A stretch of DNA of 64,000 nucleotides from Oleispira sp963851095 (GCA_963851095.1 CAWKOX010000033.1:124001-188000), one strand, 5' to 3'. Counted from the first letter of the stretch, positions 32,953 through 42,211 are shown. Numbers and translations: made by a program. Notes: generated by a model not told the origin, from the sequence alone.

Positions 32953-33427
32953 TCTTTATTTAGGGATCGGTTCTAATATTGAACCGAAAAAAAATATTAG
33001 TGCCGGATTAAAAAGTTTAGAAACATTATTTTCTAAACTGGATATTTCTCCGATTTATTTAGCGCACTCTTTTGGATTTGATGGTGATGACTTTTATAAT
33101 TTAGTCGTACGTGCAGAGACGGAGTTATCCATTACGGAAGTCGTTAATGTACTACGTCAAATTGAATTTGATCATGGCCGACCTGAAAACGCTGTTAAGT
33201 TTGCGCCGCGTAGTTTGGATATCGACCTGCTGATGTATGGGGATTATGTTGGCAAAGTGGGTGGGTATAAAATACCACGATCAGATATTGATAAGTTTGA
33301 TTTTGTCTTGAGACCCTTGCAGGATATTGCGGGTGATGAGTTGCACCCTGTGAGTGGGGAGACGTTTGCTGAACTTTGGCGGATGATGAGCCTGAGTTTT
33401 GATAGTCGGCTTGAATTGGCGCCTTAG
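32945..33427 (+). CDS. folK: 6-hydroxymethyl-dihydropterin pyrophosphokinase FolK
   Basis: A 160-residue HPPK starting with GTG at 32945 (VSLYLGIGSNIEPKKN), overlapping the folB stop by 8 bases; the frame is open further up but lacks family sequence. It has GDDFYNLVVRAET, the catalytic-loop region HGRPENAVKFAPRSLDIDLLMYGD (Mg/ATP-binding Asp pair) and a DFVLRPLQDIAGDELHP-like end. It adds pyrophosphate to 6-hydroxymethyl-dihydropterin. The stop region is tandemly duplicated (11 bp). Confidence 0.95.
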   Translation: MVSLYLGIGSNIEPKKNISAGLKSLETLFSKLDISPIYLAHSFGFDGDDFYNLVVRAETELSITEVVNVLRQIEFDHGRPENAVKFAPRSLDIDLLMYGDYVGKVGGYKIPRSDIDKFDFVLRPLQDIAGDELHPVSGETFAELWRMMSLSFDSRLELAP

Positions 33428-33445
33428 GTGCGATTTAGGTGCGAC
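33424..33445 (+). repeat. 11-bp tandem duplication covering the folK stop codon
   Basis: TTAGGTGCGAT (33424-33434) is followed directly by TTAGGTGCGAC (33435-33445); the first copy contains the folK TAG. Confidence 0.75.
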
Positions 33446-33468
33446 TTAATTGGCTAGGCTAGCTTGTT

Positions 33469-33503
33469 GGCCACAGAGGGTTTTTCATAAGATCCTCTGG
33501 GCC
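33469..33503. terminator. Hairpin between folK and cca
   Basis: GGCC-A-CAGAGG (33469-33479) pairs with CCTCTG-GGCC (33494-33503) with one bulged A; the loop starts with TTTTT. It lies between convergent genes, so a shared terminator is likely, although the U-run sits in the loop on the plus strand. Confidence 0.5.
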
Positions 33504-33530
33504 TCGCAGGTTAATCAATCAGCCAGCCAA

Positions 33531-34766
33531 TTACTCCAAAGCCTTCCTCATTTTCTTGGCCCGAGCAATCACCTCAACCCGTTCACGCGCCATCGCCTCA
33601 CCAATTTCTTTACCAGTAATTCCCTGCTCAACAAACTGCTTAGCTGTAATTTTCAAGCACGCTTCGGCGAGTTCTGTTATGTATTCAACCTGGCTGTATT
33701 CAACCTCTTCAAACCCCGTACGTCCGCGACTATCTGCTTTGCAAGCGATGAGTATTTTTTGCAAACGCTCTGGTTTGCGCCATAAATCAATATTATTAAA
33801 CAGCGTCAGTATGGTTGAGGGCTTTAGTTCGAACGCTCTGTGTATATGGGTATGATACATACAGACTAAGCGCGAGAGGTCTTTAAACTCACTGGGTGTT
33901 TTTAAGCGTTTATTTACTCGAATAACCAGTTTTTCACCTGATTGCTCGTGCCCATGATGACTAGGCAACATGGATTCTTTGGTCAGGCCTTTGCCTAGGT
34001 CGTGTAGCAAGCTGGCCCAGCGTATACTTATGTCGGTGGTTAGTTTGCTGGCTTGTTCTAGTACCATGAGTGTGTGAATACCACAGTCTATTTCTGGGTG
34101 ATGTTTCTCGGGCTGTGGAATACCAAATAAACGGTCTATTTCTGGAAAGATAACCGCAAGCGCACCGCAATCGCGTAATGCTTGAAAATAGACCCAAGGT
34201 TGAGATTCGCCTAAGGCTCGTTCTGTTTCTTGCCAGACTCTTTCGGGTGTTAATAAGTCTAATTCGCCACTGTCAGCAATAGTGCGCATTAATTCGAGGG
34301 TTTCGTCTGCAATGGTAAAACCCAAATGTGCGAAGCGGGCAGCAAAGCGTGCGACACGTAAAACGCGCAGGGGATCTTCTGCGAATGCATCGGAGACATG
34401 GCGGAGTATCTTAAGCTCTATGTCTTTTTTGCCGTTGTAAGGGTCATAGATTGTCCCTGAGCTGTCTTGGGCCATTGCGTTGATGGTTAGGTCGCGGCGC
34501 AGTAAGTCTTCTTCTAGGGTGATGTCAGGATTGAAGTCGCAGTTAAACCCCTGGTAGCCGCCACCTGATTTACGCTCAGTTCGGGCTAAGGCATATTCTT
34601 CTTTGGATTTAGGGTGTAAAAATACCGGAAAATCAGCACCCACCTGGCTATAGCCTAAATTAATGAGTTCTTCCGGCGTACTACCAACAACAACCCAATC
34701 TTTATCTTTCATTGAAATGTTTAACAGCGTATCGCGTACTGCGCCACCCACTAGGTATATTTGCAT
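33531..34766 (-). CDS. cca: tRNA CCA-adding enzyme (multifunctional Cca)
   Basis: A 411-residue class II nucleotidyltransferase: MQIYLVGGAVRDTLL with the catalytic DKDWVVVG Asp pair, RRDLTINAMAQDSSG, and ...DPLRVLRVARFAARF.... The C-terminal HD domain (HTLMVLEQ... LLHDLGKG, HGHEQSG) gives the phosphatase/phosphodiesterase activities of the long gammaproteobacterial form. It builds or repairs tRNA 3' CCA ends; the one tRNA seen here encodes its own CCA, so repair is its role there. Convergent with folK. Confidence 0.95.
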   Translation of the reverse strand: MQIYLVGGAVRDTLLNISMKDKDWVVVGSTPEELINLGYSQVGADFPVFLHPKSKEEYALARTERKSGGGYQGFNCDFNPDITLEEDLLRRDLTINAMAQDSSGTIYDPYNGKKDIELKILRHVSDAFAEDPLRVLRVARFAARFAHLGFTIADETLELMRTIADSGELDLLTPERVWQETERALGESQPWVYFQALRDCGALAVIFPEIDRLFGIPQPEKHHPEIDCGIHTLMVLEQASKLTTDISIRWASLLHDLGKGLTKESMLPSHHGHEQSGEKLVIRVNKRLKTPSEFKDLSRLVCMYHTHIHRAFELKPSTILTLFNNIDLWRKPERLQKILIACKADSRGRTGFEEVEYSQVEYITELAEACLKITAKQFVEQGITGKEIGEAMARERVEVIARAKKMRKALE

Positions 34767-34835
34767 TGAAAACTCGTAATAAAGAGTAAAGATAAAAAAC
34801 GCTTACAAATATGAGACAACATAAGCGATAAACGA

Positions 34836-34868
34836 AAAAAAGCCCTAATCCGAAGATTAAGGCTTTTT
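34836..34868. terminator. Bidirectional-looking terminator between cca and the lipoprotein gene
   Basis: AAAAAGCC-C-TAATC, a CGAA loop, GATTA-A-GGCTTTTT: a 14-bp stem with one mismatch, with A and T runs at the two sides. On the minus strand it ends the envelope gene cluster. Confidence 0.88.
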
Positions 34869-34930
34869 AGGTAGAGAGTCTAAATAACTTTGCTTATTTA
34901 GCGCTTCCTTTTGATTAAGCTCATATTAAC

Positions 34931-36661
34931 TTAACGCAACACAAGTTTAGACTCTTCTTCGGCTGCTTCAGGCTGTTCGGCAACATACAGTTCACAAGCT
35001 GCTTTTGTGGTAATCACTTCAACATCTTCAGGAGTATCGATTAGGTCTTGATCACTGGTGAAATTAGACGTTTCACCACTGAAATCAAAGCGATATTCAA
35101 CGGCTGTGTTGCTTTCAACTGCAGCAATCGAACGTTTTGTCGCTAGATTGCTTTGATTGACTGTGCCAACCTTTTTAAGCACGGCAGAGCGACCGCCTAA
35201 ATAATTGAGTCGTAACATGACCGTATTATTAAGAGCGGCGACGGTTTCCCAAGAGCCTGAGATGTAATCACCAGACAGGCGCTCGTCTTCCTTGCCCACT
35301 TCCTCATACTTTAAGCAGAGGTGAATATTTCCACGAGTAGCACCTTCTGCACCGGTAAAGAAAAGAGCGGCTTTAGCCGTTAGGTCTTCGTCGCTGCCGT
35401 CGTCTTCAAATTCCAGCATCTTGCCTGCTAGATCGCTGGCTAAATTGCTGCCAGAGGTATCTTTAGCCGCAACTGCTGCGTTTTTAAATGCTGCTTCATC
35501 ACCATTGGTTTCAACTAGTCTAGAGAAGTTGATATTTCCACCTTCTCCTTCACCGGTATTGCCTTCTAAGTTTTCTAGGTAGTCATCATCACTAAGCGCA
35601 TTCAACGCACCTACGTGTGCATTTTCATTACCAGAATCGTCGCGAATGATTTTAAGAACTACAACCTCAACGCCACGAATACGACCTTTTACGTTAGCAA
35701 ACGTTAAGTCGCTACCCAAGCTTGGATTGTTACCAAAAGCAGCAGTTGTTGCGCTATTAACTGCATTAAGGCGCGCAACTAAGATGGAAACATCATTTGG
35801 GGAGGGTGCCGAAACAGGTGTTTCTCCGGCAGCAACATAAAGCTCATCGATATCGGAGCGAATGCTGCCCCAGGCGGAATCAAATTGTTTATCATTTAAA
35901 TCTGAGAATTGACGATAAATTAAACCACTAATATCAGAGGTGACTTCTTCACCGTCTTCAATTTCAGAATAGTGCTCATTTACCCAATCAGAAATAACCG
36001 TCACGTATTTGTGCATTTGATAGGTTATAGCAAAGGCTTGAGAATTAAATTTTTCAGCACTTTCTAGAAAATTCAAGTTAATCAAATTTTTAAAGGTTGC
36101 ATTTGGCAGGTTCAATAGGGTGCTCATGAAATCTAAAAAGTCATGTACATCAGCGGAGTAGAATGATGTAAGAGGTGTAATAGCAATTAATTCTGATGCA
36201 TCACCTGAGGGCGAATCATTTATACTTAGAGAAAAAGAAGATTTTGCGGGAAATGACAAGCTGCCTTCAAAAGGCTCGCCTGTATACAAGTCATAACCAC
36301 CGGTAACAATGATTTTGGTATCTTCAGTGACGGTACTTTTTTGGGATTCTGTAACGGTTAAGCAAAATTCAGGGCGAATAGAATCTCCAGAGCAATAATC
36401 TAGGTCTTTTAAAAGGTTGTAGTTATAATGACCATCATTATCAGTTAACGCACCTGGCTCATAAGAATCTTTCTTTTTGTTACCGTTTAAATCATAAAAG
36501 ACCTGGGCGCGAACAATTGGGCCGTCAACCGCAATACCAGAGCCAATGACGGCATTAGAAGAGCCTTTGCCACCATCTTGCTTGTCAGTGCCACAGCCAT
36601 AAAGAGAGAGAGCGGTAACCGAGGTGATCGCAACAGCTAATAAACTTTTATTAAATTTCAT
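34931..36661 (-). CDS. Large lipoprotein of unknown function with a cell-surface Ig-like start
   Basis: A 576-residue lipoprotein: signal peptide and lipobox SLYGC (Cys23), then a Gly/Ser/Lys-rich linker. Residues about 40-85 (AVDGPIVRAQVFYDLNGNKKKDSYEPGALTDNDGHYNY) form an SdrD-B/carboxypeptidase-regulatory-like beta sandwich with a calcium-loop look (DLNGNKKKDSYE). The rest is acidic, Asp/Asn/Glu-rich, without recognised domains. It is the last of three minus-strand envelope genes; 46 bp follow the barrel gene above it. It may lie at the cell surface; function unknown. Confidence 0.65.
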   Translation of the reverse strand: MKFNKSLLAVAITSVTALSLYGCGTDKQDGGKGSSNAVIGSGIAVDGPIVRAQVFYDLNGNKKKDSYEPGALTDNDGHYNYNLLKDLDYCSGDSIRPEFCLTVTESQKSTVTEDTKIIVTGGYDLYTGEPFEGSLSFPAKSSFSLSINDSPSGDASELIAITPLTSFYSADVHDFLDFMSTLLNLPNATFKNLINLNFLESAEKFNSQAFAITYQMHKYVTVISDWVNEHYSEIEDGEEVTSDISGLIYRQFSDLNDKQFDSAWGSIRSDIDELYVAAGETPVSAPSPNDVSILVARLNAVNSATTAAFGNNPSLGSDLTFANVKGRIRGVEVVVLKIIRDDSGNENAHVGALNALSDDDYLENLEGNTGEGEGGNINFSRLVETNGDEAAFKNAAVAAKDTSGSNLASDLAGKMLEFEDDGSDEDLTAKAALFFTGAEGATRGNIHLCLKYEEVGKEDERLSGDYISGSWETVAALNNTVMLRLNYLGGRSAVLKKVGTVNQSNLATKRSIAAVESNTAVEYRFDFSGETSNFTSDQDLIDTPEDVEVITTKAACELYVAEQPEAAEEESKLVLR

Positions 36662-36707
36662 ATTGTTATTTTCCTAATTAATTTATGAAGTGCATTTAAT
36701 TTAAAAA

Positions 36708-38033
36708 TTAAAAGCTGTTTTCAAATCCTAAGTTAATACCAAATGCTCTAGGGAGAGTATCGCCATCGGCTTCGATAGTATCCAAGCTGTAGCTAACATC
36801 TAGATTCATTCCACCAAATAGCGACAAACCAGCATTAAGCATTGTTAATTCGCTACCGGCTTGGTTTTTACTTAAACCAATACGGCCACCAATAAAGGAT
36901 GAACTAACATAAGCAGCAGATAGTGAAGCCCACTGGTACTCATCACCAATTGGATCACGTACCGGTTGCAAATCGTAAGATGCTGCTAAGCGTAGACGCT
37001 TGTTTTCAGTATTAATAGCTGCATCAATACTCGACTGAGAGGTCATGACGTATACTTCATTAAGTGCTAGTTGATCTTTAGCGGCAAAATAAAGTGCAGT
37101 GAAGCAATTGCTCATAGACGTTGCAGAGTCTTTGGATGAACAGTTTTCGCCTAGGCTGCCGTATTCAAATTCTGGCTCGTTCACATTGCGCCATGTGTAG
37201 CCGATATGATAATTAGGCGCTTCCCAGATGAGGCCTAAATCAACGCCAATTGCTGACGTTGTTTTTTTGTTGGAGCTGATGTCATCTTGAATAACATCGC
37301 TTAATTCATCATCTTCATCAACATTCAGTAACCCTACGACCTGCTTAGAAAGGCTGTAGGTATATAAGTTACCACGAACACCGGCTAATAAGCGGCCACC
37401 TAAAGGGTCGGTGAATTTAGTGACAAGTGAATGATTAATCGCACGGCTATAACCTAAACCAATAGAGAAGTATTCAGCGCTTTTTAAATAAGCTGCGGTA
37501 TTCGTTTCAAATTCTTGGGTGAAGGTATTAACAGTAATATCATCATCTAGAACAGATGCTTTAATCGTGATACCACCCATTGCATCCAATGATAAAACAC
37601 CGCCTAAGGTTTCAGAACGAATAGAGAAGGGGGCGAGTGGTGCTACTACATGAATATCCGTTTTGATATAACCTTCATCACCTAATTTATGACGAATGTT
37701 ATTATTGTAGTTTTCAATTGCTTCATTACCTTCTGCGGCCGTGACGTTATCGGACTCTAAGGTCTCAATTAACTCATCGACATCATCCCCGAAGTTATCA
37801 GCGTCGCCTAGTTCAACGGCTACACCTATAGAAGCAAGGTAGCCCCAACGGAAGTTTTCACCTTCTTCAATAACGGTTTCGCCCGCTGCCGGGTTGTACA
37901 TTATTGATAATCCTGTTTGTGGTGTCGCACCTGTACCGAGTGTTAATAAAGAGGCGGGTTTAGTCATAACAGGAGCGGCTTGAGCCAATACTGGCAGCAA
38001 GCCACCCACTAAAAGAGGGATGATTTTTTTCAT
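36708..38033 (-). CDS. Outer-membrane beta-barrel protein, TraF_2-like
   Basis: A 441-residue precursor: signal peptide about 1-19 (PVLAQA cleavage), then repeated strand-loop units with Gly/aromatic residues, ending in Phe (GINLGFENSF). An early stretch LSIMYNPAAGETV and the general plan match the TraF_2/FadL-like barrel family that automated pipelines label conjugal transfer TraF. No conjugation genes are nearby, so that name should not be taken functionally. It probably forms a pair with the 562-residue barrel upstream, which it resembles in plan. Confidence 0.65.
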   Translation of the reverse strand: MKKIIPLLVGGLLPVLAQAAPVMTKPASLLTLGTGATPQTGLSIMYNPAAGETVIEEGENFRWGYLASIGVAVELGDADNFGDDVDELIETLESDNVTAAEGNEAIENYNNNIRHKLGDEGYIKTDIHVVAPLAPFSIRSETLGGVLSLDAMGGITIKASVLDDDITVNTFTQEFETNTAAYLKSAEYFSIGLGYSRAINHSLVTKFTDPLGGRLLAGVRGNLYTYSLSKQVVGLLNVDEDDELSDVIQDDISSNKKTTSAIGVDLGLIWEAPNYHIGYTWRNVNEPEFEYGSLGENCSSKDSATSMSNCFTALYFAAKDQLALNEVYVMTSQSSIDAAINTENKRLRLAASYDLQPVRDPIGDEYQWASLSAAYVSSSFIGGRIGLSKNQAGSELTMLNAGLSLFGGMNLDVSYSLDTIEADGDTLPRAFGINLGFENSF

Positions 38034-38215
38034 GGGAGAATTGAGTCCTTCAATAAAGCAATTTTATAATTAAAAAGTGGCATTGGGTACAGTATAGATT
38101 AATAGGCGTTGATCATGAATAAAAAAATCAGGACTTTCCTGTCGTATCTAGTCTAATCGTACACCTATGTGTATATAAAATTTTTGATGAAAATATTTAT
38201 CATAATCAAAGATTA

Positions 38216-39904
38216 TTAAAAGTAAAAACCTAGCTCTAAGGCTGCCCCAGCTTCTTTTTTAACGTCGCTAGGGTTTGCCATAACAGCAACATCTAAATGA
38301 GCACCAAAAGGTGAAAAACCAAGGCCCGCAGAGACGACTGAGGAATCTGAAAGGCTTAGATTAGTGCGATAGCCCGCACGAAATTGTAGAGTATCAAATA
38401 GATCAAGTTCAGCACCGATCGATGCATACTGAGTTGGGGCTTCGAAAGCGACCGGGTCGTTTTCCATTAAATCAATATCAAATGCAATCACGGTCCAGTC
38501 GGTTGAATGAGAAATACCACTGCGGAATTGAGTATCGAGGTTGATGGTTGTTTTTGTTCTTTTGCCTGTTTTAGAATCGGGATTACTTTCGGTTTCATAT
38601 TCTTTACTGATTAAATTTTTAGCAACCAGGCCGATCTGCCATTGATTATTATCACCGAATTGATACGCGGCACCGGCATCTAGGTTGATTGCAGAAAAGT
38701 TTTGTTCGGTATCCGTAATTGCTTCTTCTTCAATATCTTCTTCTTCGACTCTGGCGGCATAGTTAAACGTTTTAATCGTTTGTAATTTGGGCGTAATACC
38801 AATGGCAATATTCTCACCCGCAATTTCAAAATTACTCGATAGGGTCAGTCCAACTTCCGAGATACCAACCGCTACGATTTGTACGTTTGAGGTCAGTTCA
38901 TCGTTTAAAATGATATCTCCTGTGGTGCTATCGGTTGACAAAATAGTGCGGCCGTCTTTGTCATAGCTAAAGGTTTGTAAATCGGATAAATGGCTCTCGG
39001 CTTGGGTTGTGTATAAACCGACTGCATAGGCTTGTGGTGCACAGGCGGCGGCATTACCAGAATTGTTGGATTGGCAGTTATCCAGCGATTCGACGGCGGT
39101 GGCTAATTGTTCGGCTGAGTTGGTATAGGTTTGTGTTGAGTTGGCGTAGGAATTGATCGCCTCGGCGTAGCCATTTAAAAGAGAGGCGTCGCTGTCCGTA
39201 AAAAACATTCGACCAGAGAAAAAAGCAGAACCTGAAACAGATATGGCGGCTGCGAACGTTTTACTGGGAATGGCAATCGCGCCATTAATACCCGCTGTAC
39301 CGCGAATGGCTCTGCCAGAAATAGAGCTTAAGCTATTAGTAAAATCGAGCGTAGTTTCTTCTAAGTTTTGAGTTTTTCCGGTGAGGGATTGTGCTGAGGT
39401 ATTTAAATCGGTCGCTGCTTGGGTAATTTGAGCTGACGTTGTATTGTCATTGCCACCATTGCCTGGCACGTTTTCGATGAGGTTTTGAAAGCTATCAAGC
39501 TGTTGCTCCATCGGAACCACACCGGGGCCGCCAGAAACAAGAATGGCATCAAGCTGATCGGTTATCCCTTCAAAATGTTCAAAGATCGTATCGCCATTGC
39601 TCCCCCCTGAATATTCGTCATTAGCAATCGCATCAACAGAATCGATCATGTCTTCTTCGTCTGCACCTACGGCCCCAACTTGGGGAAGTACGATGGCAAA
39701 GTCTTCATTTTCAGCGGCGGTAGATAGCAGGGCTGGGTTGTATTGAGGTGCATGAGCTAGCTTTGCACTTGCAACCCCCGTACTTCCCATTGCCAAACCT
39801 CGGGCGTCAATAGGTAGCAGCGGCACAGCATAGGCTAATTCTAAAAATGAGCATTGCAGAATGACGACACTAAAGCCGACCCCTAGTTTGGCGTGTTTAA
39901 TCAT
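38216..39904 (-). CDS. Outer-membrane TraF_2-family barrel protein with long helical insert
   Basis: A 562-residue precursor (signal peptide to about 26, ELAYA cleavage). The mature start LPIDARGLAMGSTGVASA and AHAPQYNPALLS is the recognised TraF_2 signature shared with FadL-like barrels. Residues about 75-180 are helical, Gln/Asn/Thr-rich (coiled-coil-like), unlike a barrel. The C-terminal half shows strands ending LELGFYF. It is the first gene of the three-gene envelope cluster. It may be a surface channel or assembly protein; substrate unknown. Confidence 0.7.
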   Translation of the reverse strand: MIKHAKLGVGFSVVILQCSFLELAYAVPLLPIDARGLAMGSTGVASAKLAHAPQYNPALLSTAAENEDFAIVLPQVGAVGADEEDMIDSVDAIANDEYSGGSNGDTIFEHFEGITDQLDAILVSGGPGVVPMEQQLDSFQNLIENVPGNGGNDNTTSAQITQAATDLNTSAQSLTGKTQNLEETTLDFTNSLSSISGRAIRGTAGINGAIAIPSKTFAAAISVSGSAFFSGRMFFTDSDASLLNGYAEAINSYANSTQTYTNSAEQLATAVESLDNCQSNNSGNAAACAPQAYAVGLYTTQAESHLSDLQTFSYDKDGRTILSTDSTTGDIILNDELTSNVQIVAVGISEVGLTLSSNFEIAGENIAIGITPKLQTIKTFNYAARVEEEDIEEEAITDTEQNFSAINLDAGAAYQFGDNNQWQIGLVAKNLISKEYETESNPDSKTGKRTKTTINLDTQFRSGISHSTDWTVIAFDIDLMENDPVAFEAPTQYASIGAELDLFDTLQFRAGYRTNLSLSDSSVVSAGLGFSPFGAHLDVAVMANPSDVKKEAGAALELGFYF

Positions 39905-40268
39905 ATTGTCGGGTCCTTTGAAATGCAGCTCTAATGATATTTTTATTGCTTATCGACTATTTTTAATCATTCATTTCTAGTTATTCACTTAATAGAGCTT
40001 ATATAAACAGCATAGAGAATTTCATGGGATTTTGCATGTTCAATCTAAGCTATTCTTCAATTTATTGAGCTGAATTAGTCTTTATCAGTTTTATTGGCGT
40101 TAGTAAAAAATGGTTTTATGAAAAGTAAATTGTTTCGATAAAACGTTATTAATTACTAAATATATTAGAAATTGGGCCGATAGCGTCTTTAGTTCTAAAG
40201 AAATCGTGAACAAAGCATCAAGTTTTGTAGTTGTGCTTATAAAGAGTACAAGTACTGAGGGAATTGAA
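39905..40268. other. AT-rich divergent gap before flgP, 364 bp
   Basis: The region is strongly AT-rich between the barrel gene (minus) and flgP (plus). It contains the sigma-28 promoter listed separately. The minus-strand promoter for the envelope cluster should lie near 39905-40050; no good match was read. A short minus-strand frame (40100-40357) is not convincing. Confidence 0.35.
40157..40183 (+). promoter_or_regulatory. Sigma-28 (FliA) flagellar promoter for flgPT
   Basis: TAAA (40157-40160), exactly 15 bp, then GCCGATAG (40176-40183). The FliA consensus is TAAA-N15-GCCGATAA, so seven of eight -10 bases and the whole TAAA core fit at perfect spacing. It points toward flgP, whose ATG is 86 bp downstream. 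Confidence 0.8.
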
Positions 40269-40868
40269 ATGAAACGAATCAAGCTAAGCCATATCGTCGT
40301 CTGCAGTAGTATTTTTTTAACGGCATGCTCCAGTATGTTTGTTGAAGATGAGTCCATTACAGAAGAACCAGAAGCTTTTTTTCAGCCAGTTGAACAAGAG
40401 GTTGATCCTATTGCTCCCATGATTTTGAGGGTTGTGGGTTACGGCGCTGTGGTTAAACAGAAATCACTGTCGGATGCTCAAAGCCGCTTAATGGCAATTC
40501 GTGCATCAAAACTTGATGCTTATCGTTCTATGGTTGAGCGCGTATACGGAACAGCGTTGCAGGGTAGTACCACGGTTCGAGATTTAGCGGTTCAGAGTGA
40601 TCGCTTCCGTACTTATGTTGATACGTATATTCATGGTGCTCGCGTTATTTCTACGGATGTCATGTCGGATGGAACGGTTGAAACACTGCTAGAAATGGTT
40701 ATTGATCAAGGCTTCCGTAATTGCTTGCAGACCATGGATAGCCAGCGCTACAACGTCGACTGCCGTGCACCGCTTGGCAGTGACACAGACAGTTTTGCTC
40801 ATAGCCAGCGCAAACGTATTCAAAAGGAATCGACGATTCCTGAGACGGGTTATTATTTTATTGATTGA
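40269..40868 (+). CDS. flgP: Flagellar assembly lipoprotein FlgP (LPP20-like)
   Basis: A 199-residue lipoprotein: signal peptide with lipobox LTAC (Cys18), acidic linker, then an LPP20-type domain (about 58-160; VVGYGAVVKQKSLSDAQSRLMAIRASKLDAYRSMVERVYG core in pieces). FlgP proteins form part of the outer-membrane H-ring or basal disk around polar flagella (Vibrio, Campylobacter). I chose the ATG at 40269 because the signal peptide begins there and GAGGGA precedes it. flgT follows by about 75 bp; flgO is absent. Confidence 0.82.
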   Translation: MKRIKLSHIVVCSSIFLTACSSMFVEDESITEEPEAFFQPVEQEVDPIAPMILRVVGYGAVVKQKSLSDAQSRLMAIRASKLDAYRSMVERVYGTALQGSTTVRDLAVQSDRFRTYVDTYIHGARVISTDVMSDGTVETLLEMVIDQGFRNCLQTMDSQRYNVDCRAPLGSDTDSFAHSQRKRIQKESTIPETGYYFID

Positions 40869-40942
40869 TAGGCCGTTAAAAATTAATAGTTAACGCATTT
40901 AATGAATCAGATAAATATAGATCAATAGATTAGGGGCTGGTG

Positions 40943-42142
40943 ATGAAAATAACAGTAATGCTATTTGTGGTTTGGATTTCATTTTTAAGCCCCCATTCTT
41001 TTGCCTATGTTGTGGAAGTAGAAGGGCAAGCGCCGATTACAGGCAATATCAATCATGCTCGCCAGCAAGCCTTAGAAGATGCCATGAGGCAAGCAAGTCT
41101 GCGTGCTGAAGCCCATATTGTGAGTACTCAGCTCATGAGTAAAGGGGTGATGAAACAAGATGATATAAAACTGAAAGGTAAGGGGAGTATCAAGGATGTC
41201 GAAATTCTTTGGGAAGACTCTCTTGATGGAATTTACAGTGTCGCAATTCGTGCCGATGTGAAGCCTGTTCAAATGTGCCAAAGCAAAGGAAATAGCTTGC
41301 GCAAAGCGGTTGCGATTACGGGCTTTGGATTAGTATCGCCCAAGCAAACGTCTCTTGGGCAGTTGCAAAATATCGAGCAAGATCTAGCACGAGTGTTTAT
41401 TAATACACTGAATGACAGTGGTCAGATGCATGCATTGGACGCGAGCCATATTGGTCTCTATGAAAATCCTGCTTATGCACCTTCATCGCAGAACCAGCAG
41501 CGTCATTTAACAACTTCAATGGCGTTAGCGCAAAATCTAGGCGCGCAGTATATTGTTTCTGGCATTGTTCGTGGTTTGGATACCTTATCAACAGTGGCCG
41601 ATAAAGCGCCCGACGATAGCCCTTGGTTATCGCTGGTTGGTTTGGGTGAGGAGCCTGCTAAGCGTCAATTTGTGATCGATGTATTTGTACATGACGGTTT
41701 TAGTGGTGCGCTTATCTTTAGTAATAGTTATGCAACCCAAGGCCGTTGGAATCTGGATCGAATGGCGAATGTTCGTTTTGCCAGCCCTGCATTTTGGCAA
41801 AGCCAGTATGGTCATGCGGTGAAAGATTTATTGGCCGGTGCTATTGATGATGTCTCTATGTCGTTACGCTGTCAGCCATTTATGGCAAAAATCATTAAAA
41901 CAGAAGGTAAGCGTTTGCATATAGAAGCGTTAGCCGGTGCAGGAATTCGTCCTGGGGATAAGTTTAGTATTTATCGCAGTGGCACATTTTATAATTTAGA
42001 TTTAGAGCCAAGAATTGAATTAACTAATACCGATATGAAGGCGACGGTAAAGCAAGTTCAGCCACAGTTTATTGTGGCCGACCTTACAATGTCGGCTCAG
42101 CAATTATCAATACAGCGTGATGATATTGTGATTGCTTGGTAG
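40943..42142 (+). CDS. flgT: Flagellar assembly protein FlgT
   Basis: A 399-residue exported protein: signal peptide (SPHSFA cleavage), the N-terminal domain starting YVVEVEGQAPITGNINHARQQALEDAMRQA, a middle domain (VAITGFGLVSPKQTSLGQLQNIEQDLARVF; AQNLGAQYIVSGIVRGL) and a C-terminal domain (LRCQPFMAKIIKTEGKRLHIEALAGAGIRPGDKFSIYR). This three-domain order is that of Vibrio FlgT, the H-ring protein that supports MotX/MotY T-ring assembly in the sodium-driven polar flagellum. I chose the ATG at 40943 (AGGGG 6 bases upstream) over the GTG at 40940. Confidence 0.88.
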   Translation: MKITVMLFVVWISFLSPHSFAYVVEVEGQAPITGNINHARQQALEDAMRQASLRAEAHIVSTQLMSKGVMKQDDIKLKGKGSIKDVEILWEDSLDGIYSVAIRADVKPVQMCQSKGNSLRKAVAITGFGLVSPKQTSLGQLQNIEQDLARVFINTLNDSGQMHALDASHIGLYENPAYAPSSQNQQRHLTTSMALAQNLGAQYIVSGIVRGLDTLSTVADKAPDDSPWLSLVGLGEEPAKRQFVIDVFVHDGFSGALIFSNSYATQGRWNLDRMANVRFASPAFWQSQYGHAVKDLLAGAIDDVSMSLRCQPFMAKIIKTEGKRLHIEALAGAGIRPGDKFSIYRSGTFYNLDLEPRIELTNTDMKATVKQVQPQFIVADLTMSAQQLSIQRDDIVIAW

Positions 42143-42183
42143 GCTTTTCAACGTTAGTTAAACAGCGTAAACGCCTTCAGCCT

Positions 42184-42211
42184 CAGACTGCGAACTATGC
42201 TTCGCAGTCTG
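42184..42211 (-). terminator. Hairpin at the glpE 3' end
   Basis: CAGACTGCGAA (42184-42194) pairs with TTCGCAGTCTG (42201-42211); the glpE stop lies in the 6-base loop. Convergent with flgT. No U-run follows. Confidence 0.55.

Noticed and set aside
36708..39904. Conjugation (TraF) function
   Set aside because: The TraF_2 label is a family name only; no other transfer gene is present and both proteins look like outer-membrane barrels.
40100..40357. Minus-strand frame overlapping the flgP start
   Set aside because: AT-rich, low-complexity composition, antisense to the flgP promoter and signal peptide; no ribosome site.
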